From CAYNGH01 sp964396845 (GTDB taxonomy: Bacteria; Vulcanimicrobiota; JAJTBE01; CAYNGH01): 24,202 nt of DNA. The notes below the pieces were generated by a model. It did no database searches, was not told the origin of the DNA, and saw only the letters and a program-made list of their open reading frames with translations. Position 1 is the first letter of the stretch; every line of letters starts with the position of its first letter. The stretch covers positions 1 to 24,202 of the forward strand of contig CAYNGH010000035.1 in the NCBI GenBank assembly GCA_964396845.1, given 5' to 3'. The translations under genes and the position numbers were made by a program. Of this stretch, positions 1 to 7,407 are shown piece by piece.

Positions 1-1
1 T

Positions 2-1066
2 CCGGGAAAAGCCCAATACTCATCAATCGACAATTATTTTCCCCGCACCAGTGAGATCAACCCCGAAGAAAAAGCCCTTGTAATCAAGGACATGATTGAA
101 AGAACCCACGGCGACAGGTATTCCCTTTCCGGAGCCTTCTATACCGGCACCAGCGAGGTGGCCGTGGCCAACTCCAATGGAGTGCGGGCATACACAAAGG
201 GAACCCTGGCCAACATCGCCGTCACTGCATCGGGAAAGGACACCAGCGGTTATGCATCAGCCTCGGAAAGGGATGTGGATCGACTAAATCATATCCACCT
301 GATTGACGAGGCCCTGGAATCAGCCAGAACCTATGGCCGGCCCCTGGAGCTGGAGCCGGGGCAGTATCCGGTCATTCTCGAAGAATACGCCGTAGCGGAT
401 CTGCTCATATATCTGTCATGGATGGCGTTCACATCGGAAGCGGCAGAAGACGGAAGCTCCTTCCTGATTCCCCATAAAGGGGAAAAAATGTTCGGTGATC
501 ATATCAGCATATACGATGACGGGCTGAATCCCGATACTTTTACCATGCCCTTTGATTATGAGGGGACTCCCAAGACCCGCCTCGACTTCATCCGGCAGGG
601 GGCCATCACCGGAAATGTCACCTACAACCATTACGGAGCCTCCCGGGAAGGAAAAAAATCCACCGGCCACGGAATTCCCCCAGGCTCAGGACTGGCAGAG
701 TCAGAACCCTTCCATATATTCATGGAACCAGGGGACAAATCCACAGAAGAGATGATCCAGAATATGGAAAAAGGCGTTCTCATCAAGCGCTTCCATTACC
801 TCACATCGGTTCATCCCTTGAAGACCATTGTTTCAGGAATGACCCGGGACGGAGTGTTCATGGTGGAAAAGGGGAAAATCACCGGACGCATCAAGAACAT
901 GCGCTTCACTCAGTCGATTGTTGAATCCCTGAAAAATACCGTAGCCATGTCAAAAACCCGCAAGAAAATCTGGTTCCGGGAATTCTCCCTGAACTTCCCC
1001 ATAACCCTGGTGGTGCCAAGACTCCATATCGAAAAGTTCAACTTCACAGGAAAAACCGATTTCTAA
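2..1066 (+). CDS. TldD/PmbA family protein (metalloprotease-related), 5' end outside window
   Basis: The frame is open from the left edge and codes for 354 visible residues, so the start lies outside the window. The conserved TldD/PmbA core is recognisable: AVANSNGVRAYTKGT in the N-terminal third, the LEPGQYPVILEEYAVADLL segment, and a C-terminal IVESLKNTVAMSKT...ITLVVPRLHIEKFNF. TldD and PmbA (TldE) form a heterodimeric protease that degrades unfolded peptides and matures some modified peptides. The active-site HExxxH is found in TldD subunits and lies in the N-terminal half. No HExxxH is visible here, so this is more likely the PmbA/TldE-type subunit, but the missing 5' part prevents a firm choice. 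The partner gene would be expected just upstream, outside the window. The gene ends 72 bases before a strong terminator. Confidence 0.85.
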   Translation, partial: PGKAQYSSIDNYFPRTSEINPEEKALVIKDMIERTHGDRYSLSGAFYTGTSEVAVANSNGVRAYTKGTLANIAVTASGKDTSGYASASERDVDRLNHIHLIDEALESARTYGRPLELEPGQYPVILEEYAVADLLIYLSWMAFTSEAAEDGSSFLIPHKGEKMFGDHISIYDDGLNPDTFTMPFDYEGTPKTRLDFIRQGAITGNVTYNHYGASREGKKSTGHGIPPGSGLAESEPFHIFMEPGDKSTEEMIQNMEKGVLIKRFHYLTSVHPLKTIVSGMTRDGVFMVEKGKITGRIKNMRFTQSIVESLKNTVAMSKTRKKIWFREFSLNFPITLVVPRLHIEKFNFTGKTDF

Positions 1067-1134
1067 AGGAACCCACCGGGGAATGAAACAACTTTCCCTG
1101 CATCATCAATATTTAGCACTTCTTCCCCAACAAA

Positions 1135-1169
1135 GAAAGGCCGGGATATACCCGGCCCTTTTGTTGTTT
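1135..1169. terminator. Bidirectional rho-independent terminator between tldD/pmbA-like gene and hcp
   Basis: A perfect 7-bp stem GGCCGGG/CCCGGCC (1139-1145 with 1151-1157) closes on the loop ATATA. It is followed on the + strand by CTTTTGTTGTTT and on the - strand by TTTCTTTGTT. It therefore serves both converging genes: the 1066 end on + and the 1180 end on -. Confidence 0.85.
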
Positions 1170-1179
1170 ACTTGTTTTT

Positions 1180-2466
1180 TCAGACTGCTACCGGCTCCAA
1201 AATCGCTTTCAGGTCTTCTTCCGGGGTAGTCACCGGCATTATGTTGAACTTCTCCGCCAGAATATTCAGCATTGCGGGAGTCACAAAGGCCGGCAGGCTG
1301 GGGCCCAGGCGGATGTTCCTGATTCCCAGGTGCAACAGCGACAGAAGTATGGCCACAGCCTTCTGTTCATACCAGGAAAGGATCATGGACAGGGGCAAAT
1401 CGTTGACACCGCATCCGAAGGCTTCCGCCAGGGCTGATGCGATGGCCACCGCAGACCAGGCATCATTGCACTGGCCTATGTCTAACAGCCGGGGAATTCC
1501 GCCGATGTCGCCGAACTCCATTTTGTTGAACCGGTATTTTCCGCAGGCCAGGGTCAGAATCACACAGTCATCAGGGACCTGCCGGGCAAAATCGGTGTAG
1601 TAGTTCCTGCCGGGTTTTGCGCCATCGCATCCTCCCACCAGGAAGAAATGACGAAGGTTTCCATCCTTGACTGCCTGAATCACTGTGCCGGCAACTCCCA
1701 GCACTGCATTATGTCCGAAGCCCACGGTAATGGTCTTCTCCGGCTCGTCCTTTTCAAATCCCCGGCTTTTCCGGGCGGTTTCTATAACTGCTGAAAAATC
1801 CCGGTTTCCGATATGTCTTACTCCGGGCCATGCCACGAGGCCGGTGGTGAAGATTCTGTCAATATAAGAATCCTTGGGCTTCTGGATACAGTTTGTGGTC
1901 ATCAGGACGGCTCCGGGGAATTCATCAAATTCCTTGCGCTGATCCTGCCAGGCTCCGCCGTAATTGCCCGCCAGATGGGCATATTTCTTCAACCCTGGGT
2001 AACCGTGAGCCGGGAGCATTTCGCCATGGGTATATACATTGATCCCGGTGCCTTTTGTCTGCTCCAAAAGTTCCAGAAGATCCTTCAGGTCGTGGCCTGA
2101 TACCAGTATGGCCTTCCCCTTCACGGGAGTCACTCTGACGGGAGTAGGCACCGGATGGCCGAAGGTTTCCGTATGGGCCTGATCAAGCATTTTCATTACA
2201 TTCAGGTTTATTTCTCCCACCTTCAGGGAAAGGCCCAGAAGCTCTCCCATATCCGGAGCCGGATTGTTCAGGGAGTCCATGGCTTCGTGGAAAAACTGGT
2301 AAACGGCGTCATCCTCATAGCCTAAAATCATGGCATGATCCACATAAGCAGCGCTCCCCTTGAGGCCATAGGTGATCAGTTCCTGAAGGGCCGTCAGATC
2401 CTCCCCCAGAGAGCTTATTCTTTTTTCAAAGGTCACCGATTCCCCCTGGCGGATGAGCTGATCCAT
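1180..2466 (-). CDS. hcp: Hcp C-terminal fragment (hybrid-cluster domains), 428 aa
   Basis: This is the open part after the TAA, starting at the first in-frame ATG, 45 bases past the stop. It keeps the hybrid-cluster ligand motifs in order: SGHDLKD (His), YTHGEMLPA (Glu), TTNC (Cys), GGCDG (persulfide Cys), ACGKYRFN (Cys), GQCND (Cys) and WYEQKAV (Glu). There is only a weak Shine-Dalgarno before this ATG (CAGGA, 2 bases away), so independent translation is doubtful. The coding sequence shows no further decay, which argues that the stop is recent or artefactual. Confidence 0.7.
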   Translation of the reverse strand: MDQLIRQGESVTFEKRISSLGEDLTALQELITYGLKGSAAYVDHAMILGYEDDAVYQFFHEAMDSLNNPAPDMGELLGLSLKVGEINLNVMKMLDQAHTETFGHPVPTPVRVTPVKGKAILVSGHDLKDLLELLEQTKGTGINVYTHGEMLPAHGYPGLKKYAHLAGNYGGAWQDQRKEFDEFPGAVLMTTNCIQKPKDSYIDRIFTTGLVAWPGVRHIGNRDFSAVIETARKSRGFEKDEPEKTITVGFGHNAVLGVAGTVIQAVKDGNLRHFFLVGGCDGAKPGRNYYTDFARQVPDDCVILTLACGKYRFNKMEFGDIGGIPRLLDIGQCNDAWSAVAIASALAEAFGCGVNDLPLSMILSWYEQKAVAILLSLLHLGIRNIRLGPSLPAFVTPAMLNILAEKFNIMPVTTPEEDLKAILEPVAV

Positions 2467-2511
2467 ATCCTGAGCAGGGCTCCACCGGGCTGAATCGGGG
2501 AGATTCTCGAC

Positions 2512-2823
2512 TTAGACTCCTTTTTGAGCCAGCCTTTTTGTAACTCCCTTCATAGCGCTGTGAATGCTCATCAGGACTTCCCGGATCCTTTCCGGGTCAA
2601 AGTTGACATTAGTGACGGTGGTAAACAACCCCTCCACCATGGCCCGGTCGGAAGGAGAATCCTTTTCGCCCATCTCCCTCAGTTTCACATTCAAAGCTCC
2701 CAGCCCCTTCAGGGCATAAATAATCAGATCCTGCAGGGCAGAAGTTTCCGGATCCTTCCCGCACACGCCGAATGCGGTGCATCCTGTTCCCTTGGCAGTC
2801 TGTTCACACTGGTAACATAGCAT
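2512..2823 (-). CDS. hcp: Hcp N-terminal fragment (cysteine-cluster domain), 103 aa
   Basis: This is the translated piece before the TAA. It begins MLCYQCEQT and carries Cys3, Cys6, Cys15 and Cys21, which is exactly the spacing of the four N-terminal Cys that hold the proximal Fe-S cluster in Desulfovibrio-type Hcp. The ATG sits 9 bases after AGGAGG and 19 bases after the cupin stop. On its own it would be a small cluster-binding domain without the hybrid cluster. Confidence 0.8.
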   Translation of the reverse strand: MLCYQCEQTAKGTGCTAFGVCGKDPETSALQDLIIYALKGLGALNVKLREMGEKDSPSDRAMVEGLFTTVTNVNFDPERIREVLMSIHSAMKGVTKRLAQKGV

Positions 2824-2842
2824 ACTGATTTTCCTCCTGTTG

Positions 2843-3181
2843 TTATAACAATTTTGATTTTTTTACCGGGCGGGGCGCCTTCACCACCAGGATCCGGGCC
2901 TGTACGCCGGTGTTGTTGTATATACAGTGGACGATATTTTTAGGGCTTTCCACCAGCAACCCCGCCTCCACGGCAGTTTTTTCATCCCCCACTTCAATGG
3001 TGGGAGTCCCCTCCAGCACGAAAAAAAACACATCCACCGGAGTTACATGACGCTTCAGGCTTTCTCCCGGCGCCAGGGTTATATGCAATGCCTGGGCCTC
3101 GGGCCGGTCATAAAGCAGATTCACTTTCACGCCATGAGGGGTTTTGTGATCCTCCAGGATTTTCCAGTCGATGATTTTCAA
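2843..3181 (-). CDS. Small cupin-domain protein, 112 aa
   Basis: A single-domain cupin with LHITLAPGESLKRHVTP...DVFFFVLEGTPTIEVGDE...GLLVESPKNIVHCIYNN, i.e. both cupin half-motifs on a short beta-barrel. The start is TTG at 3181, because no ATG is near and AAGGAG lies 7 bases upstream (3189-3194). It sits 25 bases after fprA and 19 bases before hcp, so it is co-transcribed. Its ligand and activity cannot be read from sequence. Small cupins of this type in anaerobe redox operons are usually left unassigned. A metal-binding or small-molecule-binding role is an inference from the fold only. Confidence 0.8.
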   Translation of the reverse strand: MKIIDWKILEDHKTPHGVKVNLLYDRPEAQALHITLAPGESLKRHVTPVDVFFFVLEGTPTIEVGDEKTAVEAGLLVESPKNIVHCIYNNTGVQARILVVKAPRPVKKSKLL

Positions 3182-3206
3182 AATAACTCTCCTTTCTTTG
3201 TGGTTA

Positions 3207-4406
3207 TCAAACTTTCTGCATTTCCCTTATAATCCCGGACTTTTTATGGGCATCCAGCACCTGATCCGCCAGGCGATCCAGTGCTTGAAAGTCCTCTTCT
3301 TCAGGACGGCCCTTGCATATGACGGGATCCAGTATCTCCACCTTAAGCCAGGGAATCAGCCCCGCTACCTGCTCCACTGCGTTGCTGTTCCATCCGTAGG
3401 AGCCCACCACAGATGCGAAGCGGATCTTGGGCCTCAGGATGTTGGCAAGGTAAGCCCCGTAATGGGCCAGGGGATGAACCCCCACATGAACCGTAGGAGC
3501 GCCAAGGATCAAAGTCCCCGCATCTACCAGAGCTATGGCCAGCTTCCCGATGTCGGTGGAAGACAGCTCAAAGAGAGATACGGATATTCCCCTCTGGGCC
3601 AAAGCTGAAATCAGGTGTTTCACCATCATTTCAGTACTGCCGTGCATTGAAACATAGGGAATAACCACCTGGTTTTTAGGCATAGGATCCACCCACTCCC
3701 GGTATGCATCGATGATGAACTGGGGATCGCCATACATAGGGCCGTGGCTGGGAGCGATGATGTCGATGTCCAGGGCTTCCACCTTGTCGAGGTTCCTGGT
3801 TATCACCTTGCGGAAGGGCATCATGATTTCCGCATAGTAACGTTTCGCCGCCTCGTAAACCCTGCCGGGGTCTGTCACATACATATCAGTGGTTGCCAGA
3901 TGGGATCCGAAGAAATCACAGGAAAACAATATCCTCTCCTTCTCCAGGTATGTACACATGGTTTCCGGCCAGTGAACCCAGGGAGTATGGATGAACTTCA
4001 ACTGGTATCCGCCTCCCAGATCCATTGTGTCCCCGTCCTCCACGGTGATGAACCTGTCAGAATCCACCCCCAGATGATCCATCAGCATGTCCCGGCACTT
4101 GGGAGTGCATACAACCCTGCACTGGGGATGCTTTTCCAGAACCGCAGGAATGGAGCCTGAATGATCCTGCTCTGCATGGTGGGACACCAGATAATCTATC
4201 TTGTCAATCTCCTGTAGCTGATCCATGAGAACCCCGGTCATTGCGGGATCTACCGTGTCCAGAAGAACGGTCTTGTCTTTGCCCGTAACTAGGTAGGCAT
4301 TGTAGCTGGTGCCGTCGGGCAGGGGAATCAAAGAATCAAACAATCTCCTATCCCAGTCCACCGCTCCCATCATCATCACATTTTTACGAATTTCCCTTTT
4401 TAACAT
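3207..4406 (-). CDS. fprA: A-type flavodiiron protein (FprA/ROO family), 399 aa
   Basis: This cytoplasmic enzyme reduces O2 to water and/or NO to N2O, taking electrons from rubredoxin or a similar carrier. The N-terminal metallo-beta-lactamase-like domain (about 1-245) shows the full diiron ligand set: H77-x-E79-x-D81-H82 in SHHAEQDHSG, H145 in HWPETM, D164 in SCDFFG and H221 in APSHGPMY. The C-terminal flavodoxin domain begins near VIPYVSMHGSTEMM (FMN phosphate loop) and includes LILGAPTVHVG. The length is normal for a two-domain class A protein, with no fused rubredoxin. The ATG at 4406 has AAAGGGG about 8 bases upstream, inside the 14-base gap after the ferredoxin gene. Operon position between an Rrf2 regulator and hcp fits NO/O2 defence. 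Confidence 0.95.
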   Translation of the reverse strand: MLKREIRKNVMMMGAVDWDRRLFDSLIPLPDGTSYNAYLVTGKDKTVLLDTVDPAMTGVLMDQLQEIDKIDYLVSHHAEQDHSGSIPAVLEKHPQCRVVCTPKCRDMLMDHLGVDSDRFITVEDGDTMDLGGGYQLKFIHTPWVHWPETMCTYLEKERILFSCDFFGSHLATTDMYVTDPGRVYEAAKRYYAEIMMPFRKVITRNLDKVEALDIDIIAPSHGPMYGDPQFIIDAYREWVDPMPKNQVVIPYVSMHGSTEMMVKHLISALAQRGISVSLFELSSTDIGKLAIALVDAGTLILGAPTVHVGVHPLAHYGAYLANILRPKIRFASVVGSYGWNSNAVEQVAGLIPWLKVEILDPVICKGRPEEEDFQALDRLADQVLDAHKKSGIIREMQKV

Positions 4407-4420
4407 GATTTATCACCCCT

Positions 4421-5260
4421 TTATATTATTTCTCCCCGGATGGATATAGTGTAATCTCTGATAACTACATTCTTTCCGCTTCTTCTTACCGCTGCTTTCA
4501 CCACTTTTCCGACTCCCCCGCAACAGGGGACTTCCATATGGACCACGCTGACAGAAGCAATGCTGTTGTTTTTGAAGATTCGGGCCAGTTTTTCAATATA
4601 CATTTCCAGGTCCCGGTCCAGCTTGGGACAGAAAATCATCAGGGTCTTTCCCTCCAGGAACCGCCGGTGAAAGTCAGCATAGGCAAAAGGCGCGCAGTCC
4701 GCGGACACCAACAGATCCGCCCCGTCGAATATTGGCGCGTCGGGATTCAAAAGAGCCAGCTGGATAGGCCACTGCCCCAGGCGGGATTGAATGCTTCCCG
4801 ATGCTTCCGGCGTTTCATGCCTTTGCATTTCAAACTGCATCAGCCGGGATCCGGGACATCCCCCGGAAGCACACCCCGATGCTTTGGCGGTTGCATCATT
4901 CTTTTCCAGGGGGTTTCTTATTCCATGATCCTTCAGGCACTCCAGAGCCTGCCGGTAAAACTCATCCTGCCGGTGATCCAGAAGATGCCTCAGATGCGCA
5001 GCGATGGTTCCCTCCCCCTGGGGTATTATGTTTGTCATGGTCTTGTATTCATCGTATGGCACCGCTTCCCGCTTCTCCACGGTGATGGCTCCGGTGGGAC
5101 AGGTGCCGATGCAGGCTCCCAGTCCGTCACAAAAAAGATCGCTCACCAGCCGGGCCTTGCCGTCAATAATCTGCAAAGCTCCCTCGGGACATCCCGGAAT
5201 GCACTCTCCGCAACCGTTGCAAAGTTCCTCATCTATGGTTATTATTTCTCTTACCGCCAT
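4421..5260 (-). CDS. Dicluster 4Fe-4S ferredoxin-like protein, 279 aa
   Basis: The N-terminus has a canonical CxxCxxCxxxCP (Cys14, 17, 20, 24). A second motif has Cys44, Cys50 and Cys54-Pro in CDGLGACIGTCP, with Leu47 where the usual second Cys would be. The remaining 220 residues are a separate domain with CASGGCPGS in the middle and VPCCGGVGK near the end, both Cys-rich and possibly cluster- or metal-binding. I know the CDGLGACIG family from anaerobes, but no defined reaction. An electron-transfer role for FprA or Hcp is inferred from context. The frame extends upstream to 5332, but ATG 5260 is preferred: it follows GGAGGTGGA in the 3' end of rrf2, one base after the rrf2 stop. Confidence 0.88.
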   Translation of the reverse strand: MAVREIITIDEELCNGCGECIPGCPEGALQIIDGKARLVSDLFCDGLGACIGTCPTGAITVEKREAVPYDEYKTMTNIIPQGEGTIAAHLRHLLDHRQDEFYRQALECLKDHGIRNPLEKNDATAKASGCASGGCPGSRLMQFEMQRHETPEASGSIQSRLGQWPIQLALLNPDAPIFDGADLLVSADCAPFAYADFHRRFLEGKTLMIFCPKLDRDLEMYIEKLARIFKNNSIASVSVVHMEVPCCGGVGKVVKAAVRRSGKNVVIRDYTISIRGEII

Positions 5261-5261
5261 T

Positions 5262-5690
5262 TCAGTCCACCTCCACACAGTCATAAGCTCCCACCAGATC
5301 CGACAAAACCTTTCCCTGCATATGATCCACAAACAGCCGGTTGATTTTTCCCAGCAGTTCCCCCATCACGCACGAACTTCCGTCGCAAAGAGGCTTGCTG
5401 AACAGACATGTCCCCAGGCGCATTGGGCCGTCCACCGCCTCAAAAACTTCCATCAAAGTTATGCTTCCAGGCTCCCTGATCAGCCGGAATCCCCCGGAAG
5501 GCCCCCTCACCGATTGAACCAGCCCGGCCCGGGCCAGCCTCTGGAGAACCTTGGAGAGATGATGGGAAGATGCCCTCAGGATTGTGGCCATCTCCTGATT
5601 TGAAAGCAGGCGGTCATTGAACTTGGCCATCAGTATCATACTGTGAATGGCCAGGGCAGCTCCGTCGGATATTTTCAGCAGGGTGCTCAT
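5262..5690 (-). CDS. Rrf2-family transcriptional regulator with cluster-type cysteines, 142 aa
   Basis: The N-terminal winged helix includes the recognition segment SSHHLSKVLQRLARAGLVQSVRGPSGGF, diagnostic of Rrf2 proteins. Cys95, Cys102 and Cys107 (Cx6Cx4C) sit where IscR/NsrR-type members hold a [2Fe-2S] or [4Fe-4S] cluster, so sensing of NO, O2 or Fe-S status is likely. A longer frame begins at ATG 5720, but that codon lies inside the -10 box. ATG 5690 is preferred, with AAAGG 9 bases upstream. It is the first gene of the ferredoxin-fprA-cupin-hcp operon and probably autoregulates it. Whether it is NsrR-like or IscR-like cannot be decided. Confidence 0.9.
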   Translation of the reverse strand: MSTLLKISDGAALAIHSMILMAKFNDRLLSNQEMATILRASSHHLSKVLQRLARAGLVQSVRGPSGGFRLIREPGSITLMEVFEAVDGPMRLGTCLFSKPLCDGSSCVMGELLGKINRLFVDHMQGKVLSDLVGAYDCVEVD

Positions 5691-5704
5691 AAATTTGCCT
5701 TTCT

Positions 5705-5726
5705 GGTATTGTGGTATCATAATACC
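5705..5726. promoter_or_regulatory. Palindromic operator overlapping the -10 box, probable Rrf2 binding site
   Basis: The perfect inverted repeat GGTATCATAATACC (5713-5726) covers the -10 element. A third half-site GGTAT (5705-5709) lies 8 bases from the first as a direct repeat. Binding here would block RNA polymerase, which fits autorepression by the adjacent Rrf2 regulator. The assignment to that protein is inferred from position. Confidence 0.65.
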
Positions 5727-5747
5727 AATTTATTTTCAGTCTGTCAA
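5719..5747 (-). promoter_or_regulatory. Strong sigma70-type promoter of the rrf2-fprA-hcp operon
   Basis: On the - strand TTGACA (5747-5742) is followed by exactly 17 bases and TATTAT (5724-5719). The predicted transcript start is near 5712, giving a leader of about 20 bases before the ATG at 5690. This also excludes the upstream ATG at 5720 as a start. Confidence 0.8.
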
Positions 5748-5813
5748 GGGGTAACTCAGGAATTTTTTATAATATTTTTTCTTTATTCCAGGCTGAGGAG
5801 AAGCTGTTTCATG

Positions 5814-5848
5814 CAAAAGGCCGGCCCTTTATCATGGAGGGCCGGCCT
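5814..5848 (-). terminator. Rho-independent terminator of the rseP-like gene
   Basis: A perfect 11-bp stem AGGCCGGCCCT/AGGGCCGGCCT (5818-5828 with 5838-5848) closes on a 9-base loop. On the - strand it is followed by TTTTGCATG. It lies 27 bases after the stop of the site-2 protease gene and separates it from the rrf2 promoter. Confidence 0.8.
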
Positions 5849-5874
5849 GACTGGCTTTATAATTATTGCCGGGA

Positions 5875-7170
5875 TTATTTTAATATGCTGGCCCCTTTGA
5901 TGAGCCGGAGAACATCGTTGTATGAAACCATCAGCACTAATATGATCAGCACGATGAACCCCAGCTGGTGCACCATTCCTTCCCTTGCCGGATCCATGGG
6001 CTTCCGGCGAACCAGCTCAACCCCCAGGAACAAGGCCCGGGCTCCGTCCAGGGCTGGAAAGGGTATCAGGTTGAAGGCGCCGATGAGAATCGACAGGATG
6101 GCGCACATATAAAGAAGCGACGGAAGCCCTTCCTTGGAAATGTCAAATATCATCTGGCTGATGCCGATGGGGCCTGCGGTGCCTTCCTTGAGCTGGCTGG
6201 TGGTCACTTCCTTTGATGCCAGCTTCTGGATGATAATCACCGGCATAAAGGTAAGTCGAAGGGTTGTGCTCAAAGATTCCATCACAACTTCTCCCGGGGG
6301 CCGTTTTTCAAACCGGAAGCCGACAAATCCCTGCTGGGGGGCAAATCCCAGCATTCCCCGATCATATTTCTCGTCGTATTTTACCTTTACCCGGTGGGCT
6401 GTAATCTTGTCGTTTCTTTCCACATAAAGGCTTACTTCCCGTTCATCCCGGATGGGAGAGATAACCTGGCTCAGCTGGTGAAAATCCCGGATTTTAGTTT
6501 CATCAACCTGAACAATCCTGTCGCCGGGCTGGATGTCAATGTTTTCCAGGGGATAACCCTGCCCCTGAATCACCGAACCAATAACTGGCGGAGGATTGGG
6601 CATGGCGATGCCCCAGATTAGCCCCACCAGAATCAACAGAGTAATCCCGGTGATATAATTCATGACGCATCCCGCCACTATGACCTTCAGGCGATCCAGG
6701 GGAGATTTGTTGTTGAAATTGCCGGGATCATCGGAATCTCCCGGTTCATCTTCTCCCTCCATACTGACAAACCCGCCGAAGGGTATGGCCCGGAGGCAAT
6801 AGCGGGTGTCGTCTTCCTGTGTGACAGCTGATTCAACTGGAGTCTGCCGGGATTCAACCCCGGCTTTTTCCATAGCTTCTGGTTTCTTATCCGGGGTTTC
6901 ATCTTCTCCGGCATCCATGGTTTTTGCAGTGTCGGAGCCGGGTTCCGATTCGTCGGGGCTGTCTTCGTCTTTTTTCTTCTTCCCGCCAAACTGCAGAAGC
7001 CGGGGGCCAAACCCCAGGGCAAATTCGTGAACAGTTATGCCCACCTTCTTTGCCATTAGAAAATGTCCCAGTTCGTGGATGAATATCATAAATCCGAAGG
7101 TCAGAATCACTGCCAGAATATTTATCCAGTTATGACCAAGCCATATCAGCAGGTCCATTATCCTGTTCAA
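5875..7170 (-). CDS. rseP: RseP-like site-2 protease (M50), 431 aa, with acidic insertion
   Basis: This is a membrane metalloprotease of the RseP/S2P family, which cleaves anti-sigma factors and signal-peptide remnants within the membrane. The zinc motif HELGH is at residues 32-36 inside the first membrane helix. A PDZ domain follows (IDIQPGDRIVQVDETKI region), and the second catalytic motif NLIPFPALDGARALF is near the C-terminus. Between GFGPRLLQF and the conserved TRYCLRAIPFGGFV there is an extra stretch of about 60 residues (62-121), rich in Asp, Glu, Pro and Lys, that is not typical of the family. TTG 7170 is chosen as start because GGGAGG lies 8 bases before it; ATG 7158 has no good ribosome site. 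It is a single-gene unit, terminated at 5814-5848. Confidence 0.92.
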   Translation of the reverse strand: MNRIMDLLIWLGHNWINILAVILTFGFMIFIHELGHFLMAKKVGITVHEFALGFGPRLLQFGGKKKKDEDSPDESEPGSDTAKTMDAGEDETPDKKPEAMEKAGVESRQTPVESAVTQEDDTRYCLRAIPFGGFVSMEGEDEPGDSDDPGNFNNKSPLDRLKVIVAGCVMNYITGITLLILVGLIWGIAMPNPPPVIGSVIQGQGYPLENIDIQPGDRIVQVDETKIRDFHQLSQVISPIRDEREVSLYVERNDKITAHRVKVKYDEKYDRGMLGFAPQQGFVGFRFEKRPPGEVVMESLSTTLRLTFMPVIIIQKLASKEVTTSQLKEGTAGPIGISQMIFDISKEGLPSLLYMCAILSILIGAFNLIPFPALDGARALFLGVELVRRKPMDPAREGMVHQLGFIVLIILVLMVSYNDVLRLIKGASILK

Positions 7171-7280
7171 TTATGCTACCTCCCATGTTGCTGAAAAAAC
7201 GGTTCTATTATTTGATTGTAATGACATCACGAAAAGTCCTTCTTTGTCGGGATATTCATTATTTTTTTTCCCGGTTTCAT

Positions 7281-7301
7281 TGTCCCGGCGGGGACATTTT
7301 T
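7281..7301 (+). terminator. Terminator-like hairpin in the leader region upstream of the secreted-protein genes
   Basis: The stem TGTCCC/GGGACA (7281-7286 with 7291-7296) has a GGCG loop and is followed by TTTTTATT. No + strand gene ends between 7170 and here, so it could be an attenuator in the leader of the 7408 gene, the end of a short RNA, or part of the rseP leader on the other strand. No other gene or clear promoter was found in 7171-7407. Confidence 0.4.
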
Positions 7302-7407
7302 ATTCCCTCAATCATTACTTGTTGTTTTCTCCGACAGGGAAACTGCCATGGGAATAGAATTCTTTTTCCTGCAACCAGAGCATAAGGTTTCAAAGGAGTG
7401 ATTGGGC

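Larger units (their letters stand above)
1180..2823 (-). pseudogene. hcp: Hydroxylamine reductase / hybrid-cluster protein (Hcp) interrupted by one in-frame TAA
   Basis: Read through, this is one 547-codon frame, the usual length of Hcp. Codon 104 is TAA (2512-2514). The pieces on both sides are in the same frame, with no insertion or deletion. The peptide right after the stop (VENLPDSARWSPAQD) matches the family segment that normally joins the N-terminal cluster domain to the rest (LPEAATW-like in Desulfovibrio Hcp, from memory). All cluster ligands appear intact, four Cys in the first piece and the His/Glu/Cys set in the second. Hcp is a cytoplasmic Fe-S/O protein that reduces NO or hydroxylamine and participates in S-nitrosylation. 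It is the last gene of an Rrf2-led operon and has a perfect AGGAGG at 2833-2838. The lesion may be a recent nonsense mutation, a sequencing error or recoding. TAA is not a Sec or Pyl codon. Confidence 0.88.

Noticed and set aside
2512..2514. Recoding of the hcp stop as selenocysteine or pyrrolysine
   Set aside because: The codon is TAA, which is neither the Sec (TGA) nor Pyl (TAG) codon, and the position is in a linker, not at a ligand.
5261..5332. Upstream extension of the ferredoxin-like protein to 5332
   Set aside because: It overlaps the rrf2 3' end in another frame and gives a Trp-rich, non-family N-terminus; ATG 5260 has its own ribosome site.
4538..5344. Long open frame on the + strand opposite the ferredoxin-like gene
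   Set aside because: It is antisense to a gene with clear Cys motifs, has no recognisable domain, and its composition is that of a mirrored coding strand.
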